A stretch of DNA of 64,000 bases from Advenella alkanexedens (GTDB lineage Bacteria > Pseudomonadota > Gammaproteobacteria > Burkholderiales > Burkholderiaceae_B), in NCBI RefSeq assembly GCF_019132845.1, contig NZ_JAHSPR010000003.1, forward strand, positions 1 through 64,000. The letters are read 5' to 3'. Positions 8,268 through 17,240 of this stretch are shown here, piece by piece (the stretch's first letter is position 1; each line of letters starts with the position of its first letter). The notes under the pieces were generated by a model. That model ran no database searches and was not told the origin of the DNA. It saw only the letters and a list, made by a program, of their open reading frames with translations. A program made the position numbers and the translations under genes.

Positions 8268-9227
8268 TTACTCTCCTTGTGTAGCGACAGCTTCGCTCAC
8301 CAACATACGTTTAGCCATACGCTCTGCGGTCTGAAGCGCAGCGCTGGTCATGATATCCAGGTTGCCCGCATAAGCAGGTAAATAGTGCGCAGCACCCTCT
8401 ACCTCTAAAAAGATACTGGTGCATAAACCGGTGACCGCATCACCAACACCGGGAATACGGGTCGGTTTTTCAATTCGGTCAAACTGTACCTTTTGCTTTA
8501 AGCGATAACCGGGCACATAGCTTTGCACCCCGGCCACCATTTTTTCTACAGCAGCTTCGATTGCCGCTTCGTCTGCAAAATCACTGAGGGTATAAACGGT
8601 ATCACGCATCACCAAAGGAGGCTCCGCAGGGTTCATAATAATGATGGCCTTGCCTTTGGTGGCACCACCAATCACTTCAATGGCCTTAGAGGTTGTTTCC
8701 GTAAACTCATCAATATTAGCGCGGGTCCCGGGACCAGCACTTTTGCTCGCAATAGAAGCAATAATTTCACCATAATGCACTTTGGCTACACTGCCCACCG
8801 CTGCGACCATCGGGATCGTAGCCTGCCCACCACAAGTCACCATATTCAGGTTCAAGGCATCCAAATGCTGCTCACCATTGACGACAGGCACACAGTAAGG
8901 CCCAATCGCAGCAGGTGTTAAATCAATCATACGGATATTGGGTTTAAAACTGCGCAAAAACCCGTCATTTATGACATGAGCCCCTGCACTGGTCGCATCA
9001 AACACAAAATCAATGTCTGAAAAAACAGGCAGCTGGGCTAAACCCTCTACCCCTTGGTGCGTTGTAGCCACACCCATACGTGCAGCACGTGCCAGGCCAT
9101 CGGAATTGGGATCAATGCCCACCATGGCTCCCATTTCTATGTTTTTACCATTGCGCAAGATTTTGATCATCAAATCTGTGCCAATATTGCCGCTACCAAT
9201 AATGGCAGCTTTTAGTTTGCGCGTCAT
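8268..9227 (-). CDS. acetaldehyde dehydrogenase, CoA-acylating (DmpF/BphJ/HsaG type)
   Basis: The 319-residue product oxidises the aldehyde released by the aldolase to the acyl-CoA with NAD. It has the Rossmann GSGNIG motif near the N-terminus and the nucleophile Cys132 in VTCGGQAT, at the position usual for the family. I chose the ATG at 9227, since AAGGTGG lies five bases before it; an upstream TTG (9242) would place that ribosome-binding site inside the coding region. It is separated by two bases from the aldolase gene, matching the known enzyme complex. Confidence 0.93.
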   Translation of the reverse strand: MTRKLKAAIIGSGNIGTDLMIKILRNGKNIEMGAMVGIDPNSDGLARAARMGVATTHQGVEGLAQLPVFSDIDFVFDATSAGAHVINDGFLRSFKPNIRMIDLTPAAIGPYCVPVVNGEQHLDALNLNMVTCGGQATIPMVAAVGSVAKVHYGEIIASIASKSAGPGTRANIDEFTETTSKAIEVIGGATKGKAIIIMNPAEPPLVMRDTVYTLSDFADEAAIEAAVEKMVAGVQSYVPGYRLKQKVQFDRIEKPTRIPGVGDAVTGLCTSIFLEVEGAAHYLPAYAGNLDIMTSAALQTAERMAKRMLVSEAVATQGE

Positions 9228-9295
9228 TGCGTCCACCTTCAAGAAAAAATCAGTCGGGAGCGAAAACCTCGCCTTCCCTAATTAATGACAAAAAA

Positions 9296-10084
9296 TTAAG
9301 GCGCTGCAAAACGAGTGCGTACTCGCCCCACACCACTAATCGTTGCCTCAAACGAATCACCTGGACTCACTGGCACCATAGGCCCTAAGGCTCCCGTCAA
9401 GACCAAGTCGCCTGCCCGTAATGGTTGACCTAATTGGGCCAATTTACGTGCTAACCACAACGCCGCATTGAGAGGGTGCCCCAAACAAGCTCCACCATTG
9501 CCTTCCGAAACCATTTCACCATTTCTGGTCATGCTCATTTCAACCAATTTCAAATCCAAACCTTGCAAAGGAATGGGAGCGCCACCAACTACCACTAAAC
9601 CACTGGAAGCGTTATCGGCTACCGTATCGACAAAACGAATATCCCAGTTAGCAATTCTGCTGCCCACGATTTCAATCGCTGGCAACACATAGGAAACTGC
9701 ATTCATTAATTCAATTAAAGTCGTATCTTCGCGCACCAGGTCTTGACCTAGTACTAAAGCCACCTCGGCCTCGACCTTAGGCTGCAAGGTACGATTCAAC
9801 TGAATTTCCTCATCATCGCCAAACACCATATCGGCAAATAAGGTGCCAAAGTCAGGCTGGTTTACACCCAACTGTTTTTGCACCACAACTGAGGTTAGGC
9901 CAATTTTGCGGCCAACAATGCGTCTACCTAGCAGCAAAGCATGTTCCACATTGGCCATCTGTATGGCATAGGCTTGCTCTTCGCTGTCCTTGATAAGCTC
10001 ATCTCTAATCGGAGCAATCGGGCTACGTGTTTGCTCAGCTTCGCGTAAACGCCCGGCTAAATCTTGAATTAATCGATCATTCAT
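9296..10084 (-). CDS. 2-keto-4-pentenoate hydratase (MhpD/DmpE/HsaE type)
   Basis: The 262-residue product belongs to the hydratase/decarboxylase family that adds water to 2-hydroxypenta-2,4-dienoate in the meta-cleavage pathway. The metal-binding Glu pair is visible in [11 protein letters not shown], and the [10 protein letters not shown] segment of the C-terminal half is typical. Its start overlaps the end of the LysR gene by eight bases. A 68-base gap leads to the dehydrogenase gene. Whether it prefers the unsubstituted or a methylated dienoate is unknown. Confidence 0.9.
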   Translation of the reverse strand: MNDRLIQDLAGRLREAEQTRSPIAPIRDELIKDSEEQAYAIQMANVEHALLLGRRIVGRKIGLTSVVVQKQLGVNQPDFGTLFADMVFGDDEEIQLNRTLQPKVEAEVALVLGQDLVREDTTLIELMNAVSYVLPAIEIVGSRIANWDIRFVDTVADNASSGLVVVGGAPIPLQGLDLKLVEMSMTRNGEMVSEGNGGACLGHPLNAALWLARKLAQLGQPLRAGDLVLTGALGPMVPVSPGDSFEATISGVGRVRTRFAAP

Positions 10085-11030
10085 TCTGGTCTACTCCATC
10101 CTTCCAATCATTATTTGGTGCATCACTAAAAATTTCTAACAGAGTTTCTTTCACCACTGCAGACGCAGCCTGCGAAAGTAAGCTACGCGCTTGTTTTGCC
10201 TGGGAAATCAAACTCATGGTGGCTTCTAACCGAGGCTCTACAATTTTTTGCCAGCTTAAATCGGGCAAGCTACTTAATTTCTGTAAGCTGCCCGGCAAAA
10301 TAGCGTATCCACCTCCTTTAGAAACAATCTCTACCGTTGATGCAGTCGAATCAATCTCCAAGACAATATTCAACTGCAGACCCAACCGTGCTGCCTCTGT
10401 CTCCAGGGCAGGGCGAGTCCATTGATTGCTATAGGGCAAAATCAAAGGATATTGCACTAAATCTCGCAAAGTGATAGTCGCTGCCGGAGATTTCTCACCC
10501 TTCGGGCCAACTAAATACAACTGCTCCGTGGCAAGCGGTTCAATCTGCAGGTTCGGCGAACCAGCAGGGCTTAGCACCAAGGCAAAGTCCACCTGCCCCA
10601 GCAGTACTTTGTCATACAAAGCCCCCGATAACCCTTCTGTTAAACGTAACGAAGCCAAGGGAAATTTTTCTTTCAAACGTGGGGCTAATTTAGGGATTAA
10701 CACTCGCCCTATACTGGGCGTTAAGCCAATCACTACATTACCGGCATACATCGCACTGGAGTCACGCACCGAATGGATAGCCGTTTCCATGGTATGAATA
10801 ATGGAGCGGGCATACTCAATAAAAGTATTCCCCCGATCCGTTAAACGTACGCCTCGACCATGCCGATGAAACAGGCAGGCCCGTAACTCCAGCTCCAAAG
10901 CCCTTACATGCCTGCTCAAGGTAGGCTGGGGAATTTTTAATAAATCCGACGCTTTGACATAACTGCCGGCTTCAGCCACGGCAACGAAAGTACGAAGTTG
11001 AGCAAGGTCCATAGCAACAGAGGAAGTCAT
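10077..11030 (-). CDS. LysR-type transcriptional regulator inside the catabolic gene train
   Basis: This 317-residue protein has the standard N-terminal winged helix-turn-helix ([24 protein letters not shown] region, residues about 18-45) and a periplasmic-binding-protein-like effector domain. LysR genes usually face away from their targets, but this one lies in the same direction as the pathway and overlaps the hydratase gene by eight bases. It would therefore be co-induced with the pathway, forming a feedback loop. The effector is probably a pathway intermediate; this is inference. Confidence 0.88.
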   Translation of the reverse strand: MTSSVAMDLAQLRTFVAVAEAGSYVKASDLLKIPQPTLSRHVRALELELRACLFHRHGRGVRLTDRGNTFIEYARSIIHTMETAIHSVRDSSAMYAGNVVIGLTPSIGRVLIPKLAPRLKEKFPLASLRLTEGLSGALYDKVLLGQVDFALVLSPAGSPNLQIEPLATEQLYLVGPKGEKSPAATITLRDLVQYPLILPYSNQWTRPALETEAARLGLQLNIVLEIDSTASTVEIVSKGGGYAILPGSLQKLSSLPDLSWQKIVEPRLEATMSLISQAKQARSLLSQAASAVVKETLLEIFSDAPNNDWKDGVDQNE

Positions 11031-11104
11031 AATAGAAATTTACCTACAGAAAGAAAAACCCAAACACCAAATGCCTGCACTTATTTACCCGGACCTCTCA
11101 ACCT

Positions 11105-12289
11105 TCAGTCTGAGAATTGCGCCAGCAAAGCTTCCACCTGCGTTGCCGCATTGCGCAAACGATCTAAGTAACGATCTACCTCAGCGCCCTGTACGGAACG
11201 TGGCAACTCACTAAGCCGCAATACAAAAGCCGTATCACCGGATGAGCGACGTACAGGCACTGATAAATGCAGCACATCGTAGTGTTGGGTTTTCTCTATT
11301 TGTACCGGCTCATGCAGGTCAAACATCTTAGATAAAGTATGTAAAAAGCGGCGTTCCTGCTCTGGCGTTCTATGTGGACAAGAGTACAACTCCACGGCCT
11401 CCTCAAGCTCACCGGCACTTAAATCACCAAGTAAAGCAATAGACCAACCGCGTTCTTGCACGCGTTCCAATTGCTGCTGTGCCCGATCGGCGGCTTCCGC
11501 ACCATTTTTCCCCAGCCGTACCAACCAGTCTTCTACTGAAATAGCATTGGCTCCGCCTACAAATAATGTGCCTAGCGGCGGTACCATTGGAGTCCGCACC
11601 CCTAAACGGTTTTTACCCAGCTGCGCTTCAGAATGATCCGCAACGGCTACATACACAGATTCCTGCCCTACAGCTGTTACCACGCTACAGCCCACGCGCA
11701 ACTCACGTGCTACGGCATCAATCTCTTCACGCGCCAATTCCGCCAGGCGCACCTGATGCAATACTTCCCGGTCACTCGCCAACATCAGCGAGCTGGTAGA
11801 AAAACGCCCATAACCCCGCTGAAAAAAAAGTAGCGGTGATGCATCACGCTCCAGGCTCATGGTTTTCACTGCACCTAAAACAATGTAGTGATCGCCACCA
11901 TCCACCACATTGGCGTATTCACAATCAATCCACGCCACCACCCCATCAATCACGGGATTGCCTTCAAGACTCTTATGCCACGGCACCGTAGCAAATTTAT
12001 TTTCACCGAATGAGGCTAACTGACGGCAAATAGACTCTTGGTCTGCGGCCAGAATATTGATGCAAAATTGATCTGAGGCAGCTCGCAACTGATTAAAAGT
12101 CCGGGACGACTTCATTGGCAAAAAAGCAACCAGAGGCGGCTCCAGCGACACCGAGGTAAACGTGCCTACCACGATCCCAATTGGCTCTCCCGCAGGATCA
12201 AACCCAGTCACTACGGCAACACCCGTGGGATAATTACCTAACACCGCCCGAAAGGTTTCACTATTAACTTGGCTGTTCCTGTTTTCCAT
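11105..12289 (-). CDS. flavin reductase fused to an IclR-like effector-binding domain
   Basis: Residues about 10-170 form a flavin reductase domain of the HpaC/HsaB type (FRAVLGNYPTGVAVVTG opening, FTSVSLEPPLVAF, and the HYIVLGAV strand). Such proteins supply reduced flavin to a separate oxygenase. Unlike the usual 160-190 residue reductase, this one is 394 residues. The extra part (about 185-390) looks like the effector-binding domain of IclR regulators: a QESVYVAVADH strand, RLGVRTPMVPPLGTLFVG, then LERVQERGWSIA, without the DNA-binding helix-turn-helix. I infer that the aromatic substrate binds there and controls NAD(P)H oxidation, as the unrelated MarR-like tail does in the C1 reductase of Acinetobacter. 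The oxygenase gene is just upstream. Confidence 0.82.
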   Translation of the reverse strand: MENRNSQVNSETFRAVLGNYPTGVAVVTGFDPAGEPIGIVVGTFTSVSLEPPLVAFLPMKSSRTFNQLRAASDQFCINILAADQESICRQLASFGENKFATVPWHKSLEGNPVIDGVVAWIDCEYANVVDGGDHYIVLGAVKTMSLERDASPLLFFQRGYGRFSTSSLMLASDREVLHQVRLAELAREEIDAVARELRVGCSVVTAVGQESVYVAVADHSEAQLGKNRLGVRTPMVPPLGTLFVGGANAISVEDWLVRLGKNGAEAADRAQQQLERVQERGWSIALLGDLSAGELEEAVELYSCPHRTPEQERRFLHTLSKMFDLHEPVQIEKTQHYDVLHLSVPVRRSSGDTAFVLRLSELPRSVQGAEVDRYLDRLRNAATQVEALLAQFSD

Positions 12290-12361
12290 GATGTTTTCCT
12301 TATATAAGCCATGTCACGCCGGATGCCGCTACCAATTCATCACAACGACACCCAAGCTAAA

Positions 12362-13537
12362 TTAAATAATTACACCTGCTGGAACTGGAACTCCATATAA
12401 GGAACCAGCAAAAGCAGCATACACAGGCTCTTGCACGTTACATGCATGACCCAAAGCCACCGATAAATCACGCCACTGACGCTGAATCGGATTCGAGAGA
12501 CGGTTCGCATTCCCACCGGCATTTTTAAATACCAAAGCGGCTGCGTCGGCAGCACGATGAACTGCACGCACTTGGTGCACTCGGGCACGCGCTTGCATTT
12601 CACTGGTCACACGACCACCACCTAATACCAGCTCGTAGGCATCAGTAATGTCATTCAATACCTGATTGCGTGCTGCATCGATATCCACAATAGCGGAACC
12701 CAAGGACGCCATGTGGTACGGATTTTGAGTGGCTTTCACCCCCATACGGGACACGCGGTCGCGAGAGTAGTCAGAGAAATGACGCACCACACCATCCGCA
12801 ATACCAATGGTGGCGGCAGCAATAGCCCCCGGGAACAGCAAATCAAACGGCACTTGGTATAAAGGCGACTCGGGGCGATATTTGGACGCGTACTCCCTGG
12901 AGTTCAACCGCCCTACTTCCAATGTGCGGTAATCCGGTACAAAAGCATCCTTCACCACCACATCTTTACTGCCTGTGCCCGCCAAACCCATTACCTTCCA
13001 GGAGTCTTGCAAGATCTCATAGTCAGCACGAGGCAAGATAAAGTGGCGGGGCTCGGTAAACTCATCGGCGGGACCGCCTTCTTTTTCAGCACGGCCACCC
13101 AGTACCACCCATTTACAGTGATCGGTACCGGAAGAAAATGGCCACTGACCATTCAAAATAAAACCACCCTCTACACGTTTGGCACGGCCAATAAAGGCAT
13201 AAGGCGAAGCGATCCAGGTGTCAGGATCCTCACCCCACACTTCCTCTTGAACGCGGGGATCTGCCTGTGCAAACTCAAAGGGGTGTACGCCCACTACGCC
13301 ACTCACCCAACCAATAGATGGGGCACGAGCGGTCAGCTCCATGAGTACTTCAAAAAACTCGCGCGGGTGTATTTCGTGGCCACCATAATCTTTGGGTTGC
13401 AACATACGAATCACACCGGAGTCACGCAATAAACGGGCAGCCTCATCCGAAATACGACCTAACTCCTCACTATCATTTACTTCGTTAGCGACCAAATCGC
13501 TCAACTTTTTTAACGCTTCTTTACCTAGAGCCTGCAT
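12362..13537 (-). CDS. flavin-dependent aromatic hydroxylase, acyl-CoA dehydrogenase fold (HsaA-like)
   Basis: The 391-residue product has the acyl-CoA dehydrogenase fold used by the oxygenase part of two-component flavin monooxygenases (HsaA, TesA2 and p-hydroxyphenylacetate hydroxylase C2). The GQWPFSSGTDHCKWVVLGG segment and the C-terminal RQWRDLSVALGHACN region match that group rather than true dehydrogenases. It should use reduced flavin from the reductase encoded 72 bases downstream to hydroxylate a phenol ortho to its hydroxyl, giving a catechol. The ring substituent is unknown: steroid-derived and alkylphenol substrates are both possible. No other steroid-degradation genes are in the window. 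Confidence 0.85.
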   Translation of the reverse strand: MQALGKEALKKLSDLVANEVNDSEELGRISDEAARLLRDSGVIRMLQPKDYGGHEIHPREFFEVLMELTARAPSIGWVSGVVGVHPFEFAQADPRVQEEVWGEDPDTWIASPYAFIGRAKRVEGGFILNGQWPFSSGTDHCKWVVLGGRAEKEGGPADEFTEPRHFILPRADYEILQDSWKVMGLAGTGSKDVVVKDAFVPDYRTLEVGRLNSREYASKYRPESPLYQVPFDLLFPGAIAAATIGIADGVVRHFSDYSRDRVSRMGVKATQNPYHMASLGSAIVDIDAARNQVLNDITDAYELVLGGGRVTSEMQARARVHQVRAVHRAADAAALVFKNAGGNANRLSNPIQRQWRDLSVALGHACNVQEPVYAAFAGSLYGVPVPAGVII

Positions 13538-13589
13538 GATTGACTTCCTTTTTAAAAATTCTTAAACAGTTTGTGTTGTGAGCTAAAGC

Positions 13590-14495
13590 TCAGCCCTGTT
13601 GATTAGCGGGTTTAATGGGTAGAAAGGGGGACAACTCGGGGTGCTGGGGATGGTGGCCCCACGAACTGGTCTGGTCGTAATAACGTGGCGCACACAAATC
13701 ATCCACATCCTCCCCCCCCCAACCATACTCAATACGGAAATTGGCCGGAGACTGCAGATAAAAAGAGACCATGCGATCATTGGTATGACAACCCAACGTT
13801 CGCGTAATAGGGATGTCATGCTTCAAACACAAATCCAGGCCGGCTCCCACATCATCCAACGACCGGGTCTCAATCATTAAATGCAAAAACGCGGCTTTAT
13901 CACCAGGCGCTCGCGCCACCGCCAACGAGTGATGACGTCCGTTCACATGATAAAAGAAGGCATAAATAGGTGGCATATCCACGGTGTCAGACAATTTAAA
14001 GCCCAAGACATCACGATAAAAACGATCGTTTTGCTCCAAGTCGGGTACCGCAAACACCACATGGCCCAAACCTTGGTCTCCCGTACGGAAACCACTCATG
14101 GCACGACCTGGATGGAAAGATGTTTTGGAACGCATATGTCCCCAAATCAACTCATGACGGATACCTGCCGGATCAATGAACCAGTAAAAACCAATCACCT
14201 TCCGCACAGCCGCCTCGTCTTCTGAGGCCCGTTTGGCTTTAATCCCATAGGCTTCCAAGCGGGCCACAACTTGCCCGGCCCCTTCAATACCCGTCGTTTC
14301 CCAACCAACGTAAGCAACACCATTTTCTTCACCAGGATGAATGGCCACTCGATAAGCCATCTCATCAAAGCGTAAACACACGGCACCATCAGGACCAGGC
14401 TCTACGAGCTCACAACCCAGAATGGAAGGACCAAAACTTTCCCACTCTTTGTAATCAGGTGAGGTAGCACCAAAATAAGCAAGAGAAGTAATCAT
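13590..14495 (-). CDS. extradiol catechol dioxygenase, two-domain VOC type (BphC/HsaC-like)
   Basis: The 301-residue product has two vicinal-oxygen-chelate modules, with the active site in the second. The Fe(II) ligands are His145 (GLGHVVF), His205 (FLHLMIE) and Glu256 (FRIEYG). The second-shell residues seen in BphC are also present: His189, His237 and Tyr246. It should open a 3-substituted catechol by meta cleavage. A 114-base gap with a copy of the shared inverted repeat precedes it, so it may have its own promoter. Substrate size class cannot be set from sequence. Confidence 0.92.
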   Translation of the reverse strand: MITSLAYFGATSPDYKEWESFGPSILGCELVEPGPDGAVCLRFDEMAYRVAIHPGEENGVAYVGWETTGIEGAGQVVARLEAYGIKAKRASEDEAAVRKVIGFYWFIDPAGIRHELIWGHMRSKTSFHPGRAMSGFRTGDQGLGHVVFAVPDLEQNDRFYRDVLGFKLSDTVDMPPIYAFFYHVNGRHHSLAVARAPGDKAAFLHLMIETRSLDDVGAGLDLCLKHDIPITRTLGCHTNDRMVSFYLQSPANFRIEYGWGGEDVDDLCAPRYYDQTSSWGHHPQHPELSPFLPIKPANQQG

Positions 14496-14531
14496 GCTTT
14501 TTCCTTTTTAGCTGCTTCTGAACACATAATC

Positions 14532-14547
14532 TAGAATATTAGTTCAT
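14532..14547. promoter_or_regulatory. third, degenerate copy of the TAGAA-N6-TTC operator
   Basis: TAGAA at 14532-14536, six bases, then TTCAT at 14543-14547. The first arm and the TTC of the second arm match the sites at 6685-6700 and 15591-15606 with identical spacing. It lies 36 bases before the dioxygenase start codon, at a promoter-like distance. Confidence is lower than for the other two because two bases of the second arm differ. Confidence 0.35.
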
Positions 14548-14609
14548 TAAAAATTAAAAAAAACAGGCCGAGTGAACAGACTAATAATCACCCTCACCCA
14601 CTATGTTTT

Positions 14610-15437
14610 TCAGCCTTGGATGAACGAAGCCACAGAACGGTTAAATTCGTCTGCATGCTCTAGCTGTACCCAGTGACCACAACGTGTTACAAGCAACAAG
14701 CGTGCATCTGGGATATGACGTACCAAGTGCAGGCCGGCAGTAAAGGGCACGGTTCTGTCATCACGGCCATGAATCAACAAAGTCGGTGCTTTGATGTCAG
14801 CCAGGCGACTTTGGTCAATACGCACCATGGGCTTGCCATGACCGCTGATCCAGCCTTCAATATGGTCAGGCCTTGAAGTCAAAATCTGTACGCGTTCAGC
14901 AATGAACTCATCAGTCACATAGCTACTGTCAAATGCCATGGTGGCAATAAATTTGCGCATCGTTTCCGGACCAGGCTCAAAATAAGCCGCTTCCAGCGCT
15001 TTCACGCCTTCACTCAAACCCACTGGGTCAAAAATGCTAGGTACACCAGCAGAAGAACCTAAAGTGACTAAGTGCGTGACTAAATCAGGACGCTCATAGG
15101 CAAAACGGATACAAGAAGAACCACCCATCGAGTTACCCACCACAGCAACAGGACCTAAATCCAACGCTTCGATGAACTCAGCCAAAGCACCGCTGTTATC
15201 ACGTTGATCGTACTTAACGGACTGGGATTTGCCCCAGCCTGGCAGGTCAACCGCAAATACACGGAAACGCTCAGCCAAATAAGGAATGTTTGGGTGAAAA
15301 TTACTCCAGCCCGAAGCACCGGGACCACCGCCGTGCACCAAAACCAGCGGTGTGCCTTCACCCGCCTCGTTATAGTGAATATCCCAGCTTTTGGTCTTAA
15401 TACGTTTACTAGTGTTTTCTTCAGTCAAAATTTTCAT
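14610..15437 (-). CDS. meta-cleavage product hydrolase (MhpC/BphD/HsaD type)
   Basis: This alpha/beta-hydrolase of 275 residues should cut the C-C bond of the ring-opened product to give a 2-hydroxydienoate and an acid. Visible features are the oxyanion region VLVHGGGPGASGW (residues 32-44) and the triad Ser103 (GNSMGG), Asp227 (GRDDRTVP) and His255 (CGHW). I chose the ATG at 15437 because AGAGAG lies just before it and because the longer ORF start at 15482 adds an unrelated basic tail. It is the first gene of the leftward pathway, downstream of the perfect palindrome at 15590-15607. Confidence 0.92.
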   Translation of the reverse strand: MKILTEENTSKRIKTKSWDIHYNEAGEGTPLVLVHGGGPGASGWSNFHPNIPYLAERFRVFAVDLPGWGKSQSVKYDQRDNSGALAEFIEALDLGPVAVVGNSMGGSSCIRFAYERPDLVTHLVTLGSSAGVPSIFDPVGLSEGVKALEAAYFEPGPETMRKFIATMAFDSSYVTDEFIAERVQILTSRPDHIEGWISGHGKPMVRIDQSRLADIKAPTLLIHGRDDRTVPFTAGLHLVRHIPDARLLLVTRCGHWVQLEHADEFNRSVASFIQG

Positions 15438-15798
15438 TTGTCTCTCTCTGCTGTATAGGCGCCTTGATGTTAGGTGGCGCAAGGTTAATCATGGCATCGT
15501 GCCTGCATCGATCTTGAGCAGTCACTGACGATAACAATCAAAAAAATATAATTTGATATAAATCAAGTTATCACAAGATTTGGATAATACTAGAATACTT
15601 ATTCTAGAGCATATAATCGTTTACCCGTATTCAGGAAATACCTGAAAAAGCAGCTGTTGCCGTGTTGATCGCGTCAGCAATTATTGGGGCCACACCTGAT
15701 TACCTCAGTAACCGAGTTGAAAATCAGACTATTTTTTCATGAACCAATTATGCTGTTCATCATCTAGCCCTGACCATTTTTTTAATCCAGAGTGACAT
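15438..15798. promoter_or_regulatory. intergenic promoter region at the edge of the catabolic cluster
   Basis: About 360 bases separate the leftward hydrolase gene from the rightward DUF533-like gene. The middle (about 15540-15620) is very AT-rich and holds the 18-base palindrome at 15590-15607, and a TTGATATAAATCAA dyad at 15553-15566. I infer the main promoter of the aromatic pathway lies here. The rest of the gap shows nothing I can name. Confidence 0.45.
15590..15607. promoter_or_regulatory. perfect 18-base palindromic operator candidate
   Basis: CTAGAATA at 15590-15597, a CT centre, and TATTCTAG at 15600-15607 form perfect 8-base arms. The core TAGAA-N6-TTCTA recurs upstream of the transporter gene group (6685-6700) and, degenerate, upstream of the dioxygenase (14532-14547). 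Perfect short palindromes like this are typical sites for dimeric regulators. It lies 153 bases before the hydrolase start. Confidence 0.55.
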
Positions 15799-16428
15799 AT
15801 GTCAATACAAAACGTTTTACAGCAATTGATGCAATCGGCACAGGGCTTGATGTCTGAGAAAAACAACTCACAAGCCAAGCCGGCTTCTTCTTCAGGCAAC
15901 TCGTCTAGTCTTAAGGGTTTTGCAGATGGTGCCCTTACCGGTGGGGCGTTAGCCTTATTGATGGGCAACAAAGCCCAGCCACAACAAGCCACCAGCCAGC
16001 CGCCTGCCGCACCTGCACCCGCACAAATCGCCCATCAAACCCAGGCCTTCAAGCAGCTGCCCGCCACCGAACTGGAGCAACACAGCAAGCTTATCCTGAG
16101 CGCGATGATTTCAGCCGCCAAAGCCGATGGCCATATCAACGCCGACGAACAGCGCTTGCTGGAAGCCGAATTTGACCGATTAAATGCATCACCCGATGAG
16201 CACGCCTGGATTCGTGCCCAGATTAATGGCCCTGCTGACCCGGCCACTGTTGCCAAGCTGGTGAAAACGCCCGAGCAGGCTGCCGAAGCCTATATGGCCA
16301 GCGTGCTGGTTAATGGCGCCGACAGCTTCATGGAACGTGCTTATTTAGACGAACTGGCACGCCAGCTGGGTCTGGAAGAAAGCCTGAAAACCCATTTGGA
16401 GAATTCGGCTTTAAGCCCGCAGCGGTAA
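15799..16428 (+). CDS. DUF533 / TerB-like protein (YebE type)
   Basis: The 209-residue product opens with MSIQNVLQQLMQSAQGL, followed by a glycine/alanine-rich segment that could enter a membrane (GFADGALTGGALALLMG, about 41-57) and a Gln/Pro/Ala-rich linker. The C-terminal domain (about 90-205) is a TerB-like helical bundle with the acidic motif AAKADGHINADEQRLLEAE. Proteins of this kind are common in Proteobacteria; their role is not established. An internally deleted copy of this gene is found 2.3 kb downstream (18763-18867). A hairpin follows the stop codon. Confidence 0.85.
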   Translation: MSIQNVLQQLMQSAQGLMSEKNNSQAKPASSSGNSSSLKGFADGALTGGALALLMGNKAQPQQATSQPPAAPAPAQIAHQTQAFKQLPATELEQHSKLILSAMISAAKADGHINADEQRLLEAEFDRLNASPDEHAWIRAQINGPADPATVAKLVKTPEQAAEAYMASVLVNGADSFMERAYLDELARQLGLEESLKTHLENSALSPQR

Positions 16429-16463
16429 GCGCCACGCGACTAATCATCAAACTAGTAAAAATG

Positions 16464-16488
16464 GCAGAGATTACGACCGTAACTCTGC
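16464..16488. terminator. hairpin between convergent genes
   Basis: GCAGAG (16464-16469), one unpaired base, TTAC, a four-base loop, GTAA, then CTCTGC (16483-16488) gives a ten-pair stem. It lies between the stops of the DUF533-like gene and the leftward PaiB-like gene. There is no strong T-tract, so a bidirectional terminator is likely but not certain. Confidence 0.45.
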
Positions 16489-16503
16489 GCAGAACCAGTG
16501 CCC

Positions 16504-17124
16504 TTACCGTTGCTCCATCAAGGCCACCATGGCGGGGCAACCGCCCTCTGCTCTCAGTCCGTCAATAACTCCCTGGTGGTCTACTGAAAGTCGATTTTGA
16601 CTGATCTTCCACTTTCCTTCAATGGAACGAATGGAAATCTCAATGCCAACAAGACCCTTGAGCTGTGCCTCAATGAAGTACTCTGGCGCATCGGAGACTT
16701 TCCAGGGATATTCCCGCTCACGCTCACGATTGTTCGTTAGCTGTTCAAGCTGGGCGAGAATCCAACCGGAATCCTTAATGACCCGGGCATCCCCTCTCAC
16801 CTGAACCATCACAAAATTCCAAGTGGGCACAACTTTCCCGTGCTCTGTCTTGGACGGATACCACGATGGTGTCACATAACTTTCTGGTCCCTGAAAGACA
16901 ACCAAGATCTCGGTGCCTTCGCATAGTTCCTCAAGCTGCTTGTTTCCTCGAGCAAGATGGGCGCGCAATATTCCATAATCACCCCCTTCATGCAGCGAAA
17001 ATGGAATTAAATTTGCCATCAAACCACCCCTGCCTGCAGTTATCAGGGTCGCCAGCGGATAGGCGGCTATCAAGCCATGGAGAACCTCCATACGTTCTTC
17101 TCGAAACAGGCCAGGACAATGCAT
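16504..17124 (-). CDS. PaiB-like FMN-binding regulator
   Basis: The 206-residue product fits the FMN-binding split-barrel family of Bacillus PaiB, with MHCPGLFREE at the start, an LITAGRGGLMANLIPF strand, and WYPSKTEHGKVVPTWNF in the middle. The start was set at 17124 because AAGGAG lies five bases before that ATG; earlier in-frame starts would run into the divergent promoter. It is divergent from a MocR-type regulator at 17241-18704, a frequent pairing for PaiB-like proteins. The usual label of negative transcriptional regulator is inherited from PaiB and not proven for most members. Confidence 0.85.
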   Translation of the reverse strand: MHCPGLFREERMEVLHGLIAAYPLATLITAGRGGLMANLIPFSLHEGGDYGILRAHLARGNKQLEELCEGTEILVVFQGPESYVTPSWYPSKTEHGKVVPTWNFVMVQVRGDARVIKDSGWILAQLEQLTNNREREREYPWKVSDAPEYFIEAQLKGLVGIEISIRSIEGKWKISQNRLSVDHQGVIDGLRAEGGCPAMVALMEQR

Positions 17125-17167
17125 TATGACTCCTTCTTTATCGGTTAATGGGCTCATTTTCACACTT

Positions 17168-17217
17168 AACTGGTCTATAATTAAGGGCCAGATAATGAAT
17201 AAATCAATAGTCCAGTT
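17168..17217. promoter_or_regulatory. divergent promoter/operator between PaiB-like and MocR-like genes
   Basis: The 116-base gap contains TATAAT at 17176-17181, a likely -10 box for the rightward regulator. It is flanked by AACTGG (17168-17173) and CCAGTT (17212-17217), with an inner TGGTC/GGCCA pair at 17171-17190. MocR-type regulators commonly bind repeats overlapping such promoters. Autoregulation is therefore inferred; no -35 box is convincing. Confidence 0.4.
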
Positions 17218-17240
17218 TGCAATACCCAAGGGGAAAACAA

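Noticed and set aside
12362-13537. Acyl-CoA dehydrogenase of fatty-acid oxidation
   Set aside because: It shares the fold, but its pairing with a flavin reductase and an extradiol dioxygenase and its group-specific segments fit a flavin-dependent hydroxylase.
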